This document shows positions 50,905 through 58,932 of a stretch of DNA of 58,932 bases, one piece after another. A program made the translations under genes and the position numbers. The number at the start of each line of letters is the position of its first letter. Within the stretch, counting starts at the first letter, position 1. The DNA comes from Terriglobia bacterium (GTDB lineage Bacteria; Acidobacteriota; Terriglobia; Bryobacterales; Bryobacteraceae), in the NCBI GenBank assembly GCA_021324615.1, contig JAJPIT010000092.1, positions 1 to 58,932 of the forward strand, in the 5' to 3' direction. The notes under the pieces were generated by a model. The model ran no database searches. It worked only from the letters and a program-made list of their open reading frames with translations, and was not told the DNA's origin.

Positions 50905-52214
50905 ACGCCGCCGGTCCGGCGGCGGAACTGAAACAGCCACGGCCGATCCTGGCCTGGTCGGTGTGGACAATCGCGGCGATTTTCTACCTGACGGGCTTCT
51001 ACCAGCGCGTATCGCCGGCGGTGATGACCGGCGAGTTGATGCGCGACTTCCGCATTGACGCGAAACAGCTCGGCACGCTGTCGGCGTTTTACTTTTATGT
51101 CTACGTGGCGATGCAGATTCCGGTCGGCGTGCTGGTCGATTCCTGGGGCGCGCGGCGCCTGTTGATCTGGGGGTCGCTTTCGGCGGCGGCGGGAACATTC
51201 CTATTCGGCGCGACGCGCGACTTCCTTGTGGCCTGCGCCGGCCGGGCCGTGGTGGGCGGAGCGACGGCGGTCGGCTGGCTGGTGGTTTTGAAGCTGGCCA
51301 CGCACTGGTTTCCGGCGCGGCGGTTCGGGATGCTGACAGGCCTGGGTCTTTTTTTCGGAAACATGGGCGCATTGGGAGCTCAGGTGCCGCTGCGGGTGGC
51401 GGTGGAGCATTTCGGGTGGCGAAGCGTGGTGGTCTTCTCCGGCCTTAGCCTGATTGCGGTTGGCGCGCTGGCCTGGGCGATGGTTCGCGACGATCCATCC
51501 GAGCTAGGCCTGCGCAGCTTTGCCCCGGCCGCCGTCCGGCAGCGGCGCAGCGCCTCCACGCTGGACCTGCTGGCCGGCTTCCGGAAGATTTTCGCGCACC
51601 GCAACACGTGGCTGATTGTGTTTGCGCAGGGCGGCGTGGTCGGTCCCATTCTCTCCTTTACCGGATTATGGGGAACGCCGTTCCTGCGAGCGCGCTTCGG
51701 GATTCCGGCCACCGCGGCGGCGGCGATCTGTTCCCTCATGACCATCTGCTGGGCGGTTTCCAGTCCGCTGTCCGGCTACCTGTCCGACCGGATGGGACGG
51801 CGAAAGCCGATCTACCTCGGCGGATGTGTGGTCGCCGCAGCAGGATGGATGGCGATGTTTTATCTGCCGGCGTTGCCGCTGTGGATTTTCATTGCGGCCG
51901 CCGCGGTCACCAGCCTGGCTTGCGGGCCGGTGGTGATTGGATTTGCGGCGGGCAAAGAGTCCGTTCCGGCGCGATATTTGGGAACTCTGACCGGGGCGGT
52001 GAACATCGGTAATATGTCGGGTCCGGCGATTCTCCAGCCGGCTGTCGGCTGGGTCCTGGACCGGAACTGGAACGGAAGGATGCAGAACGGATTTCGCCTG
52101 TACGATCCAGCGGCCTTCGAGAAGGGGTTTCTGCCGTTGGTGGCCTGGTCTGTTCTATCCTGCATCCTGATTGCACTTCTAAAGGAAACCTCCTCCGGGA
52201 GTGAGCAATCATGA
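50901..52214 (+). CDS. MFS transporter
   Basis: The 437-residue carrier has about twelve membrane helices in two halves. The MFS loop motif between helices 2 and 3 reads GVLVDSWGARRLLIWG, and its second-half counterpart is GYLSDRMGRRKPIYLGG. The N-half sequence AIFYLTGFYQRVSPAVMTGEL is typical of organic-acid or phosphate-ester type carriers. It starts with GTG overlapping the ThuA stop and ends overlapping the cytochrome gene by ATGA. It presumably imports the substrate of this operon. Confidence 0.9.
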   Translation: MNAAGPAAELKQPRPILAWSVWTIAAIFYLTGFYQRVSPAVMTGELMRDFRIDAKQLGTLSAFYFYVYVAMQIPVGVLVDSWGARRLLIWGSLSAAAGTFLFGATRDFLVACAGRAVVGGATAVGWLVVLKLATHWFPARRFGMLTGLGLFFGNMGALGAQVPLRVAVEHFGWRSVVVFSGLSLIAVGALAWAMVRDDPSELGLRSFAPAAVRQRRSASTLDLLAGFRKIFAHRNTWLIVFAQGGVVGPILSFTGLWGTPFLRARFGIPATAAAAICSLMTICWAVSSPLSGYLSDRMGRRKPIYLGGCVVAAAGWMAMFYLPALPLWIFIAAAAVTSLACGPVVIGFAAGKESVPARYLGTLTGAVNIGNMSGPAILQPAVGWVLDRNWNGRMQNGFRLYDPAAFEKGFLPLVAWSVLSCILIALLKETSSGSEQS

Positions 52215-52651
52215 AACGCTGTTTATCGATGATGGTTCTGGCCGCTTGCAGCGCGCTGGCGCAGGATCTGCCCGATGGCCCGGGCAAGCCCGCCGTGGAA
52301 AAGATCTGTTCCGGCTGCCACGGGCTGGCGACCGTGACCGGCCTCAGGCGCACGCCCCAGCAGTGGGAATCGACGGTGGACGAGATGGCCGCCCGCGGAG
52401 CCCAGGGAAGCGACCAGGAATTCGACGCCGTGGTCGCTTATCTGTCCCGGTATTTTGGAAAAGTCAACATCAACACCGCCACATCAAAGCAGCTCCAGGA
52501 GATTGTGGAACTCAGCCCGGCCGAGGCGGACGCGATTTTGAAATACCGGGAAAAGAACGGGGAATTCAAAGATCTGGCGGACCTGGAAAAGGTGCCCGGA
52601 ATCGACGCCGGGAAACTAAGGGAACGGAAGGACCGCATCACGTTCCGGTGA
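52211..52651 (+). CDS. c-type cytochrome fused to ComEA-like helix-hairpin-helix
   Basis: The 146-residue protein has a signal peptide (about 1-18), a single haem-binding motif C33-S-G-C36-H37 with a possible axial Met59, and a short cytochrome c domain to about residue 82. The rest (84-146) is a helix-hairpin-helix pair of ComEA type (VNINTATSKQLQEIVELSP, then LADLEKVPGIDAGKL). It is the last gene of the ThDP-ThuA-MFS operon and overlaps the MFS stop by ATGA. A periplasmic electron carrier that also binds DNA or a protein is odd; the HhH may serve protein contact. The assignment of both domains is by visible motif. Confidence 0.85.
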   Translation: MKRCLSMMVLAACSALAQDLPDGPGKPAVEKICSGCHGLATVTGLRRTPQQWESTVDEMAARGAQGSDQEFDAVVAYLSRYFGKVNINTATSKQLQEIVELSPAEADAILKYREKNGEFKDLADLEKVPGIDAGKLRERKDRITFR

Positions 52652-52672
52652 GTTTTCTTCGGTTGGATGTCG

Positions 52673-52748
52673 TGGTGGCCAGGGACGGAATCGAACCGCC
52701 GACGCCAGCCTTTTCAGGGCTGCGCTCTACCAACTGAGCTACCTGGCC
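52673..52748 (-). tRNA. tRNA-Phe (anticodon GAA)
   Basis: Minus-strand cloverleaf with acceptor GGCCAGG/CCTGGCC, anticodon stem GCAGCC/GGCTGG-type around the loop CTGAAAA (anticodon GAA), and T-loop GGTTCGATTCC. The 3' CCA is encoded (52673-52675). It lies between the cytochrome-HhH gene and the DUF1080 gene. Confidence 0.95.
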
Positions 52749-52762
52749 GGAACTGTTTTCTC

Positions 52763-52768
52763 ATTTTA
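52763..52768 (-). promoter_or_regulatory. Possible -10 box of tRNA-Phe
   Basis: TAAAAT on the minus strand, 14 bases upstream of the tRNA 5' end, at the spacing expected for a tRNA promoter. No clear -35 is seen. Confidence 0.35.
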
Positions 52769-52828
52769 ACATTCATCGCGGAAATCCGCTCTTCTATTTC
52801 TCTGCCCATTCGACTACACTCAATTCTC

Positions 52829-53722
52829 ATGGCTCGACGTCCCCTGCTATTTTGCTGGACCTGGTTCGCTCTGGCCGGCTATGCCGCCAGCCCGTTTGCC
52901 GGACGCTGGGATTTTACCGTCACTGCGGGTGATGAAAGCTATCCGGGATGGATGGAAGTGGTCGAGGATGAGGGCGGCGCGCGCATCCGCGTGCAGCCGC
53001 GGACCGGCAGCGTGGTGCCGGCGGAAAACGTCCGCATGGAGGGGACCCGCCTCGCCTTTTCTTTCGGCCGCGATATTCACTGGGATCTGACCGCGGCCGG
53101 CGGTGAGCTGAGCGGAACGCAGAGAACCGGCAATCGCACCGCGCTGCTGCGGGGCGTGCGCGCTCCGGCGCTGCGGCGTCCCGTGCCCAAGTCCTGGGGC
53201 GCGCCTGAGCCGCTCTTCGATGGCAGCGATCTGAATGGCTGGCAGCCGGACCGGCCGGAAGCCAATCATTGGGTGGCGCGCGACGGCGTGCTGCTCAATG
53301 AAGAACGCGGCTCGAATCTGCGGACCACCCGCGTCTTCGACGACTTCAAGCTGCACATCGAATTGAACTGCCCGGACGGCGGAAACAGCGGCATTTATCT
53401 GCGCGGCCGCTATGAGATTCAGGTGGCGTACGAGAAAGGTCCGGACGCCTATCACAGCATGGGATCGATCTACGGATTCCTGAAGCCGTCGGTCGAAATG
53501 CCGCGCAGGCCCGGGCAGTGGGAGACCCTGGAAGCGACGCTGATCGGCCGGCGCCTGACTCTGGTGCGCGATGGCGTGACCATCCTCAACGATCAGGAGA
53601 TCCCCGGCATCACCGGCGGCGCGCTCGATTCCAACGAGGCGGCGCCGGGGCCGATCTACATTCAGGGCGATCACACCGGCGGGATGAAGTATCGGAACAT
53701 CCGCATCTCGCTTCCGAATTAG
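52829..53722 (+). CDS. DUF1080 (3-keto-disaccharide hydrolase-like) exported protein
   Basis: The 297-residue protein has a signal peptide (about 1-20, ending YAASP). A small beta N-terminal domain (about 21-120) precedes the DUF1080 concanavalin-like sandwich (about 128-296). Its motifs are PLFDGSDLNGWQ, SNLRTTRVFDDFKLHIE, GNSGIYLRGRYEIQV and the end HTGGMKYRNIRISLPN. DUF1080 proteins are reported as 3-keto-glycoside hydrolases or glycan-binding proteins. The start at 52829 gives the signal peptide; longer readings cross the tRNA. A TACACT box at 52815-52820 leaves almost no leader. Confidence 0.88.
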   Translation: MARRPLLFCWTWFALAGYAASPFAGRWDFTVTAGDESYPGWMEVVEDEGGARIRVQPRTGSVVPAENVRMEGTRLAFSFGRDIHWDLTAAGGELSGTQRTGNRTALLRGVRAPALRRPVPKSWGAPEPLFDGSDLNGWQPDRPEANHWVARDGVLLNEERGSNLRTTRVFDDFKLHIELNCPDGGNSGIYLRGRYEIQVAYEKGPDAYHSMGSIYGFLKPSVEMPRRPGQWETLEATLIGRRLTLVRDGVTILNDQEIPGITGGALDSNEAAPGPIYIQGDHTGGMKYRNIRISLPN

Positions 53723-53734
53723 GCGTCACACCGG

Positions 53735-54916
53735 TTAAACCGCCGATGGCAGCGACACTTCCAGGCGGGCCCCTCCCTCCGGACGATTGCTCGCCGTGAT
53801 GGTGCCTCCGTGCTGGGTCACAATGCCGTGGGCGACCGTCAAGCCTAATCCCGTTCCGCGCGCGTCCAGACGGGTGGTCACGAAGGCGTCGAAGATGTCG
53901 GGCAAAATATCGGCCGAAATGCCCCGGCCGTTGTCCTCGATGGTGATCAGCGTCCGGCCCTTCTGTTTGCGGGCGTTCACCTCGATCCGGCCGGACGGCC
54001 CTTCAATCGCGTTCACCGCGTTGCGCAGCAGGTTGACGAAGACCTGAATCAGGCGGTCCGGGTTGCCGATCACCCGGTCTTCGGGCTCGATCGCGTTGAG
54101 GAACTCGATGCGCGAGGCTTTTTCATCGATCGCCACCAGCCCCCAGGCCTCATCCACCAGCGGGCGGATTGCGATCGGCTCCATTCGCGTGGAGCGGACC
54201 TTGGAAAAATCCACCAGGCTCTCGCTGATCCGCTGGAGCCGCTGCGCCACGCGCTTCATTCGTTCCAGCCGCTCCAGCGTGTGCGGGTCGGTGGTGGTTT
54301 CGATCAGTTTTTCGATCGACCCGTTCAGAACCGCCAGCGGCGTGTTCAGTTCATGAGCGACGCTGGCCGACAGCAAGCCCAGGCTGACCAGCCGGTCCTG
54401 CTCCTCCAGACGCCGCAGCGCCGTGGCGAGCTCGTCCTCCTGCCGCCGCAAGGCCGCCACCGTTTCGTTGCGCGAGCGCATGATCTGGCCGATTTCGTCG
54501 CCCATGATCTCCTCGGGCGGGATCATTTCCCGGTCGCGGTCGCCAGCCTGCGTGGCCGTGTCCGCTTCGAGCATCCTCCGCAGCGGCCGATAAACGTACA
54601 GCGGCATAATCGCCGATTCCAACAGCAGTACGGCCAGGATGTAAATGCTTCCAAGGATTAGGAATAAGGTCAGTTTGGCGCGCGTCACCGCGCTCTGGTA
54701 GGACTGCTGGGACAGCTTCACCTCCCCGGCGTTGTGGGGAAGTTGTTGAATAATGGATACTTCTCTCGCCCGCGCATCCGCCACCAGCTTTTCAAACAGC
54801 GGAATCAGGGAAAAATAGGCCGCGCAGGTGAGAACCAGGAAGAACAGATTATGAAGGACCATTAACTTTGGCCGTACTTTTAAGTTCCCAAAGAATTTCG
54901 TAACGCTATACTTCAT
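53735..54916 (-). CDS. Orphan sensor histidine kinase
   Basis: The 393-residue kinase has two membrane helices (about 20-40 and 85-105) bracketing a short extracytoplasmic loop. A HAMP-like linker and coiled coil (to about 175) follow. H188 lies in SVAHELNTPLAV, then come the N-box VFVNLLRNAVNAIE, G1 IEDNGRGIS and G2 GTGLGLTVAHGI. The ATG at 54916 is preferred over a TTG four codons upstream. No response regulator is adjacent. The gene is divergent from the alternative complex III operon, so a respiratory or redox signal is possible. Confidence 0.9.
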   Translation of the reverse strand: MKYSVTKFFGNLKVRPKLMVLHNLFFLVLTCAAYFSLIPLFEKLVADARAREVSIIQQLPHNAGEVKLSQQSYQSAVTRAKLTLFLILGSIYILAVLLLESAIMPLYVYRPLRRMLEADTATQAGDRDREMIPPEEIMGDEIGQIMRSRNETVAALRRQEDELATALRRLEEQDRLVSLGLLSASVAHELNTPLAVLNGSIEKLIETTTDPHTLERLERMKRVAQRLQRISESLVDFSKVRSTRMEPIAIRPLVDEAWGLVAIDEKASRIEFLNAIEPEDRVIGNPDRLIQVFVNLLRNAVNAIEGPSGRIEVNARKQKGRTLITIEDNGRGISADILPDIFDAFVTTRLDARGTGLGLTVAHGIVTQHGGTITASNRPEGGARLEVSLPSAV

Positions 54917-54932
54917 GCGGTTAGACAAGAAA

Positions 54933-54961
54933 TTGTCCTTCGCTTGCGTATTTTATACACT
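54933..54961 (+). promoter_or_regulatory. Promoter of the alternative complex III operon
   Basis: -35 TTGTCC (54933-54938), a 17-base spacer and -10 TACACT (54956-54961). This leaves a leader of about 25 bases before the actA ATG. The region is only 77 bases and divergent to the histidine kinase. Confidence 0.55.
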
Positions 54962-54993
54962 CATGGTAGAAACAAAGATTAAGTCTACTCACG

Positions 54994-55641
54994 ATGGCTG
55001 CGATCTTTCCGAAGTCGTCTGACCTCATCCTGAAAGTTCTCGGGGCGGTGGTCGGCTTGGGCGCCGTGGCGGGGGTTGGCGCCTACACCTATTACACCTA
55101 CCCCACCGTAATCGACACAGGATACCAACCGGTGCAGCCGGTTCCCTATAGCCACAAGCTGCACGCCGGGCAGCTTGGGCTCGACTGCTTTTATTGTCAC
55201 TCGACGGTGTACAAGGCTGCCTACGCGGCGATCCCGCCGACGCAGACCTGCATGAACTGCCACGCCAAGGTGAAAACCGACAGCCCGCGCCTTGAGCTGG
55301 TGCGGCGGAGCTTCCAGACCGGCCAGCCGATTCCGTGGGTGTTGATCCACCGCCTTCCTGATTTCGTCTATTTTAACCACGAAGCGCATGTGACGGCTGG
55401 GGTGAGCTGCGTGAGCTGCCACGGCCGCATCGATCAGATGATCGAGGTGCATCAGGACAAGCCGCTGAACATGGCGTTCTGTCTGGCCTGTCACAAGGAT
55501 CCCGCGCCGAACATCCGGCCGGCGGAGCTGGTGACGAAGCTCGACTGGGTTCCCGACCGCGATCCGCGGGAGATCGGCAATGAGATTATCGCCGAGAAGC
55601 ATCTGAATCCGCCAACGAACTGTTCGGGATGTCATCGATGA
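54994..55641 (+). CDS. actA: Alternative complex III pentahaem cytochrome ActA
   Basis: The 215-residue protein has one N-terminal membrane anchor (about 10-33) and five CxxCH haem sites at 65-69, 86-90, 139-143, 163-167 and 210-214. It is the pentahaem subunit of the quinol:cytochrome c or electron-acceptor oxidoreductase ACIII, on the periplasmic side. It receives quinol electrons from the membrane and iron-sulfur subunits. The actB start overlaps its stop by ATGA (55638-55641). Promoter upstream as described. Confidence 0.95.
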   Translation: MAAIFPKSSDLILKVLGAVVGLGAVAGVGAYTYYTYPTVIDTGYQPVQPVPYSHKLHAGQLGLDCFYCHSTVYKAAYAAIPPTQTCMNCHAKVKTDSPRLELVRRSFQTGQPIPWVLIHRLPDFVYFNHEAHVTAGVSCVSCHGRIDQMIEVHQDKPLNMAFCLACHKDPAPNIRPAELVTKLDWVPDRDPREIGNEIIAEKHLNPPTNCSGCHR

Positions 55642-58607
55642 GTTTGATTCAAATTAAACCGAAAGCCGCCACCGGGCCTCAATACTGGCGCAGTCTGGAC
55701 CAGCTCGCCGATACGCCGCAGTTCCGCCAGTGGGTGGAGCGGGAGTTTCCGTCGAGCGCGGCGGAGATGCTCGACGGCGATTCGCGCCGCCACATGTTGA
55801 AGATCATGGCGGCGTCGTTCGGACTTGCGGGCCTGGCCGCTTGCCGGCGGCCGGTGGAACATATTCTGCCGTACGCCAAAGGGGTCGAGGATCTGATTCC
55901 GGGCGCGCCGTATTACTACGCAACGGTGATGCAGTTGGGCGGCACGGCCACCGGGCTGATTGTGGAAACGCACGACGGGCGGCCGACAAAGATAGAAGGC
56001 AATCCCGATCATCCTTCGAGCCTGGGTGCGGCGCTGGCCTGGCAGCAGGCGTCGGTCTTGTCGCTTTACGATCCGGACCGGTCGGCGCGGTTTCTGGAAA
56101 ATGGATCGCCGTCGGCCAAGAGCTGGCCGGAGTTTCACGCCTATCTTAAGGGGATTCCCTTGGGCGACGGCTCGGGGTTGCGCTTCTTAAGCGAGACGGT
56201 GCTTTCGCCGTCGCTGGAGATGATGCGCGGCGAGGCGCTGAAGAAATATCCCAAGGCCAAGTGGATCGAGTACGAGCCGATTACGCGCGAAAACGAAGCC
56301 GCCGGCCTGCGCATGGCGTTTGGCCAGGAGGTTGCGGCTCACCCGCAGTTTGACAAGGCGAAGGTGATCGTGGCGCTCGATTCGGATTTTCTGGGGCTCG
56401 ATTCGGCCTCGCCACTGCCGACCAAGTTGTTCTCCCGGCGCCGCCATGTCGCCAGCGAGGAGGATCTGGAGAAGCTGAACCGGCTGTATGCCGTCGAGTC
56501 GCAATTTTCGATCACGGGTGCGAACGCGGATCACCGGCTGCGCGTGAAGCCGAGCGACGTGCGGCAGTTCGCCTTCGATCTGGCCGCGGCTCTGGGCGCT
56601 GTTCCGGGGCTGAACGTGGTGGGTGGAGCAGACCGGCGCGGAAAATTTCTGACGGCGCTGGTGAAGGATCTGAAGGCGGCGGGGCCGGAAGCGCTGGTGG
56701 TGGCCGGGCTCCGGCAGCCGGCGGAGGTTCACGCGGCCGTAGCGCTGATCAACGAAGCGCTTGGCAGCGCGGCGGTCAGCTACAGCAAATCTTCGGGCGG
56801 CGCGTCGCTCGATGCGCTGAAGGCGCTGACGGCGGAGATGAATTCGGGCCAGGTTTCGACGCTGGTGATCCTTGAAGGCAATCCGGTGTATACGGCGCCG
56901 GCGGATCTGCAATTTGCCTCCGCCATGGCCAAGGTCGCCAATACGATTCATGTGGGGCTCGAGGAAGATGAGACGGCCGCGGCGGCCAGGTGGCACGTGC
57001 CGGGCGCGCATTATCTGGAGACCTGGGGAGACGCGCGGGCTCAGGACGGCACCGTGGCGGTCCAGCAGCCGATGATCCGGTGCATGTACGGCGGCAAAAC
57101 GCCGGCGGAGATGGTCGCCCTGATCATCGATTACAAGGACAAAGACGCGCACGCCATCGTGAAGAATTATTGGCTGGCGCAGTTCCCCGGCAAGGATCGC
57201 GAGAAGGAGCAGGCCTGGCGCAGGGCGCTCCACGATGGCGTGGTGGCGGCCGCCAAGCCGTATGAGGCGGTGAAGGTCTCCGCGGACGCCAAGAAACTGG
57301 CGGGGTTGTTCAGCGCCAGGCCGGCTTCGGGCGGCCTGGAGGTTGCTTTCGTGCCAGGCGCATCGACTTACGACGGCCGTTTCGCCAATAACGCCTGGCT
57401 CCAGGAGTGGCCGGAGCCCATGACCAAGGTGGTTTGGGGCAACGCGGCGCTGATCAGTCCGGCTCTGGCCCGCGCGCAAAACCTGAAGGACGGCGATGTG
57501 GTGACGCTGGCGCGCGGCAACTACAAGGTGGACGTGCCGGTGATGATCCAGCCCGGGCATGCCGACGACGCGGTGACGCTTTCGCTCGGCTATGGACGAG
57601 CCAAGTGCGGCCGCGTCGGCAAGGATGTCGGCGTCAACGCGAACCTCATCCGCACTTCGGACGCCTACTGGTCCGGCGGCGGATTTTCGCTGACCCCCAC
57701 GGGCAACAAAGTGGTGGTGGCGACCACGCAAGAGCACGGCATGATCGGCGGATCCAGCGCGGAGCGGATGAACGGCCGCCCCCTGTACCGCGAAGTCACC
57801 ATCGCCGAGTACAAGAGGAACCCCAAGGCGGTTGAGGAGATGAACGAGGTTCCGGAGCTGCAATCGATCTATCCGGAACGCGTCTACGACAAGGGATACC
57901 AGTGGGGGCTGGCCATCGATTTGACGGCCTGCACCGGCTGCAACTCCTGCGTGATCGCCTGCCAGGCTGAGAACAATATTCCGGTGGTCGGAAAATATCA
58001 GGTGACCCGCGGGCGCGAAATGCACTGGCTGCGGATGGACCGCTACTATGTCGGGCCGGAGGACGATCCGCGCGCGGTGGAGCAGCCGATTCCGTGCATG
58101 CAGTGCGAAAACGCCCCGTGCGAGAACGTCTGCCCGGTGGCGGCCACGTCGCATTCTCCCGAAGGGCTGAACGATATGGCCTACAACCGCTGCGTCGGCA
58201 CGCGGTACTGCCTGAACAACTGTCCGTTCAAGGTCCGGCACTTCAACTTCTTGAACTTCCATAAGCACATGCCGCAGATCGAGGCGATGGCTTCCAATCC
58301 GGATGTGACGGTGCGCATGCGCGGGGTGATGGAAAAGTGCACCTATTGCGTGCAGCGCATTCAGGAGAAGAAGATTCAGGCCAAGGTCGAGGGGCGGCGC
58401 GCGATCCAGGACGGCGAGATCAAGACGGCCTGCCAGCAGACCTGCCCGGCCGACGCCATTGTCTTCGGAAATATCAACGATCCGGAAAGCCGCGTTTCGA
58501 AACTGAAGAAGCAGGAGCGCAACTACAAAATGCTGGAGGAGATGGATCTGCGGCCGCGCACTTCTTATTTGGCCCGGTTGAGGAATGTGAACGAGGAGTT
58601 GGCGTAG
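55638..58607 (+). CDS. actB: Alternative complex III iron-sulfur subunit ActB
   Basis: The 989 residues begin with a Tat-like signal ([20 protein letters not shown]) typical of ActB. The first two thirds are a molybdopterin-oxidoreductase-like fold, in ACIII without the cofactor. The C-terminal part holds the iron-sulfur cysteines: [41 protein letters not shown] and CQQTCPADA, enough for three 4Fe-4S and one 3Fe-4S cluster. It overlaps actA by ATGA and precedes actC by 8 bases. It links quinol oxidation to the haem chain. Confidence 0.95.
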   Translation: MSLIQIKPKAATGPQYWRSLDQLADTPQFRQWVEREFPSSAAEMLDGDSRRHMLKIMAASFGLAGLAACRRPVEHILPYAKGVEDLIPGAPYYYATVMQLGGTATGLIVETHDGRPTKIEGNPDHPSSLGAALAWQQASVLSLYDPDRSARFLENGSPSAKSWPEFHAYLKGIPLGDGSGLRFLSETVLSPSLEMMRGEALKKYPKAKWIEYEPITRENEAAGLRMAFGQEVAAHPQFDKAKVIVALDSDFLGLDSASPLPTKLFSRRRHVASEEDLEKLNRLYAVESQFSITGANADHRLRVKPSDVRQFAFDLAAALGAVPGLNVVGGADRRGKFLTALVKDLKAAGPEALVVAGLRQPAEVHAAVALINEALGSAAVSYSKSSGGASLDALKALTAEMNSGQVSTLVILEGNPVYTAPADLQFASAMAKVANTIHVGLEEDETAAAARWHVPGAHYLETWGDARAQDGTVAVQQPMIRCMYGGKTPAEMVALIIDYKDKDAHAIVKNYWLAQFPGKDREKEQAWRRALHDGVVAAAKPYEAVKVSADAKKLAGLFSARPASGGLEVAFVPGASTYDGRFANNAWLQEWPEPMTKVVWGNAALISPALARAQNLKDGDVVTLARGNYKVDVPVMIQPGHADDAVTLSLGYGRAKCGRVGKDVGVNANLIRTSDAYWSGGGFSLTPTGNKVVVATTQEHGMIGGSSAERMNGRPLYREVTIAEYKRNPKAVEEMNEVPELQSIYPERVYDKGYQWGLAIDLTACTGCNSCVIACQAENNIPVVGKYQVTRGREMHWLRMDRYYVGPEDDPRAVEQPIPCMQCENAPCENVCPVAATSHSPEGLNDMAYNRCVGTRYCLNNCPFKVRHFNFLNFHKHMPQIEAMASNPDVTVRMRGVMEKCTYCVQRIQEKKIQAKVEGRRAIQDGEIKTACQQTCPADAIVFGNINDPESRVSKLKKQERNYKMLEEMDLRPRTSYLARLRNVNEELA

Positions 58608-58615
58608 AGAACCAT

Positions 58616-58932
58616 ATGTCTGAGGTAGCGATCACACAAAATCCACAACTGATGGAAGTGAATCCGCCGCTGGTCCGGGCCAAGGATTACCACGACCTCA
58701 CCGAACAGATCAGCTCGATTGTCGAAGGCGACGTCATTAAAACGCCGCGAAAATATTGGATCACGCTCGGCATCACCAGCTCGATCACCATTCTGCTGGC
58801 GGCCATGCTGACCTACCTGGTCTCAACCGGCATCGGCGTGTGGGGAAACAACCGGCCGATCGGCTGGGCCTGGGACATCACCAATTTCGTGTTCTGGATC
58901 GGTATCGGCCATGCCGGCACGCTGATTTCGGC
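58616..58932 (+). CDS. actC: Alternative complex III membrane subunit ActC (partial)
   Basis: The first 105 codons of an NrfD-like quinol-binding membrane protein run off the window edge. The start [11 protein letters not shown] is followed by a soluble arm (about 1-45) and the first helices ([20 protein letters not shown] and [19 protein letters not shown]). It follows actB by 8 bases; actD, actE and actF are expected beyond the edge. Confidence 0.9.
   Translation, partial: MSEVAITQNPQLMEVNPPLVRAKDYHDLTEQISSIVEGDVIKTPRKYWITLGITSSITILLAAMLTYLVSTGIGVWGNNRPIGWAWDITNFVFWIGIGHAGTLIS

Noticed and set aside
56187-58268. Long minus-strand open frame of 693 codons opposite actB
   Set aside because: It mirrors the codon phase of actB in GC-rich DNA, is rich in Arg and His, and has no recognisable domain.

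Overview
The window is GC-rich, densely coded chromosomal DNA. It looks like an Acidobacteriota genome of the Bryobacter/Solibacter kind. That placement is inferred from family content: an Oar-like TonB receptor with an N-terminal carboxypeptidase-regulatory domain, a TolB/TPR regulator, DUF1080 and ThuA proteins, the alternative complex III genes and a large MoxR/VWA operon. I see no insertion sequence, phage gene, CRISPR array or rRNA, and no convincing intrinsic terminator. No intergenic stretch exceeds about 250 bases. Many genes overlap by ATGA, GTGA or TGATG.

Layout. 1-5.2 kb: tRNA-Glu, an amino acid permease coupled to a 2,4-dienoyl-CoA-reductase-like SDR, and an NtrC/NtrY-like two-component pair. 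5.2-8.8 kb: leftward rfbB, rfbC, a toast-rack lipoprotein and a PilZ protein with a RodZ-like C-terminal domain. 8.8-15.1 kb: prolyl oligopeptidase, a leftward trio (helical exported protein, 52-residue Cys-rich protein, glycerophosphodiester phosphodiesterase), DUF1028 and PEBP proteins, and manC. 15.3-29.1 kb: one rightward eight-gene operon (DUF4159, VWA/GATase-like, caspase-like pseudoenzyme, TPR-metalloprotease, MoxR, DUF58, BatA-like, a 1182-residue Gln-rich membrane protein), probably an envelope-associated MoxR/VWA assembly.

29.2-32.7 kb: amidase, then a leftward mercury-resistance-like operon (merR, a CPNH thioredoxin-like protein, merP, merT). It ends in a thioredoxin-like gene interrupted by an in-frame UGA exactly where the first Cys of CxxC should be, followed by a hairpin placed like a bacterial SECIS. 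I read it as a selenoprotein (U67-P-T-C70), and it is the most notable item here. 32.9-38.5 kb: creatininase-like enzyme, RRM protein with a leader of about 100 nt, a CAT-type permease, and a LiaF-like / LytS / LytTR signalling operon.

38.7-52.7 kb looks like a catabolic region. A TonB receptor is coupled to a PQQ dehydrogenase and lies divergent from a citryl-CoA-lyase-like gene and an acylating aldehyde dehydrogenase. A TolB/TPR regulator lies divergent from a ThDP enzyme, ThuA, an MFS carrier and a c-type cytochrome fused to a ComEA-like helix-hairpin-helix. Both divergent promoter regions carry ACSGT-N6-ACSGT elements with the same 11-nt period, suggesting one regulon. 52.7-58.9 kb: tRNA-Phe, a DUF1080 protein, an orphan histidine kinase, and divergent from it the start of the alternative complex III operon (actA, actB, partial actC running off the edge).
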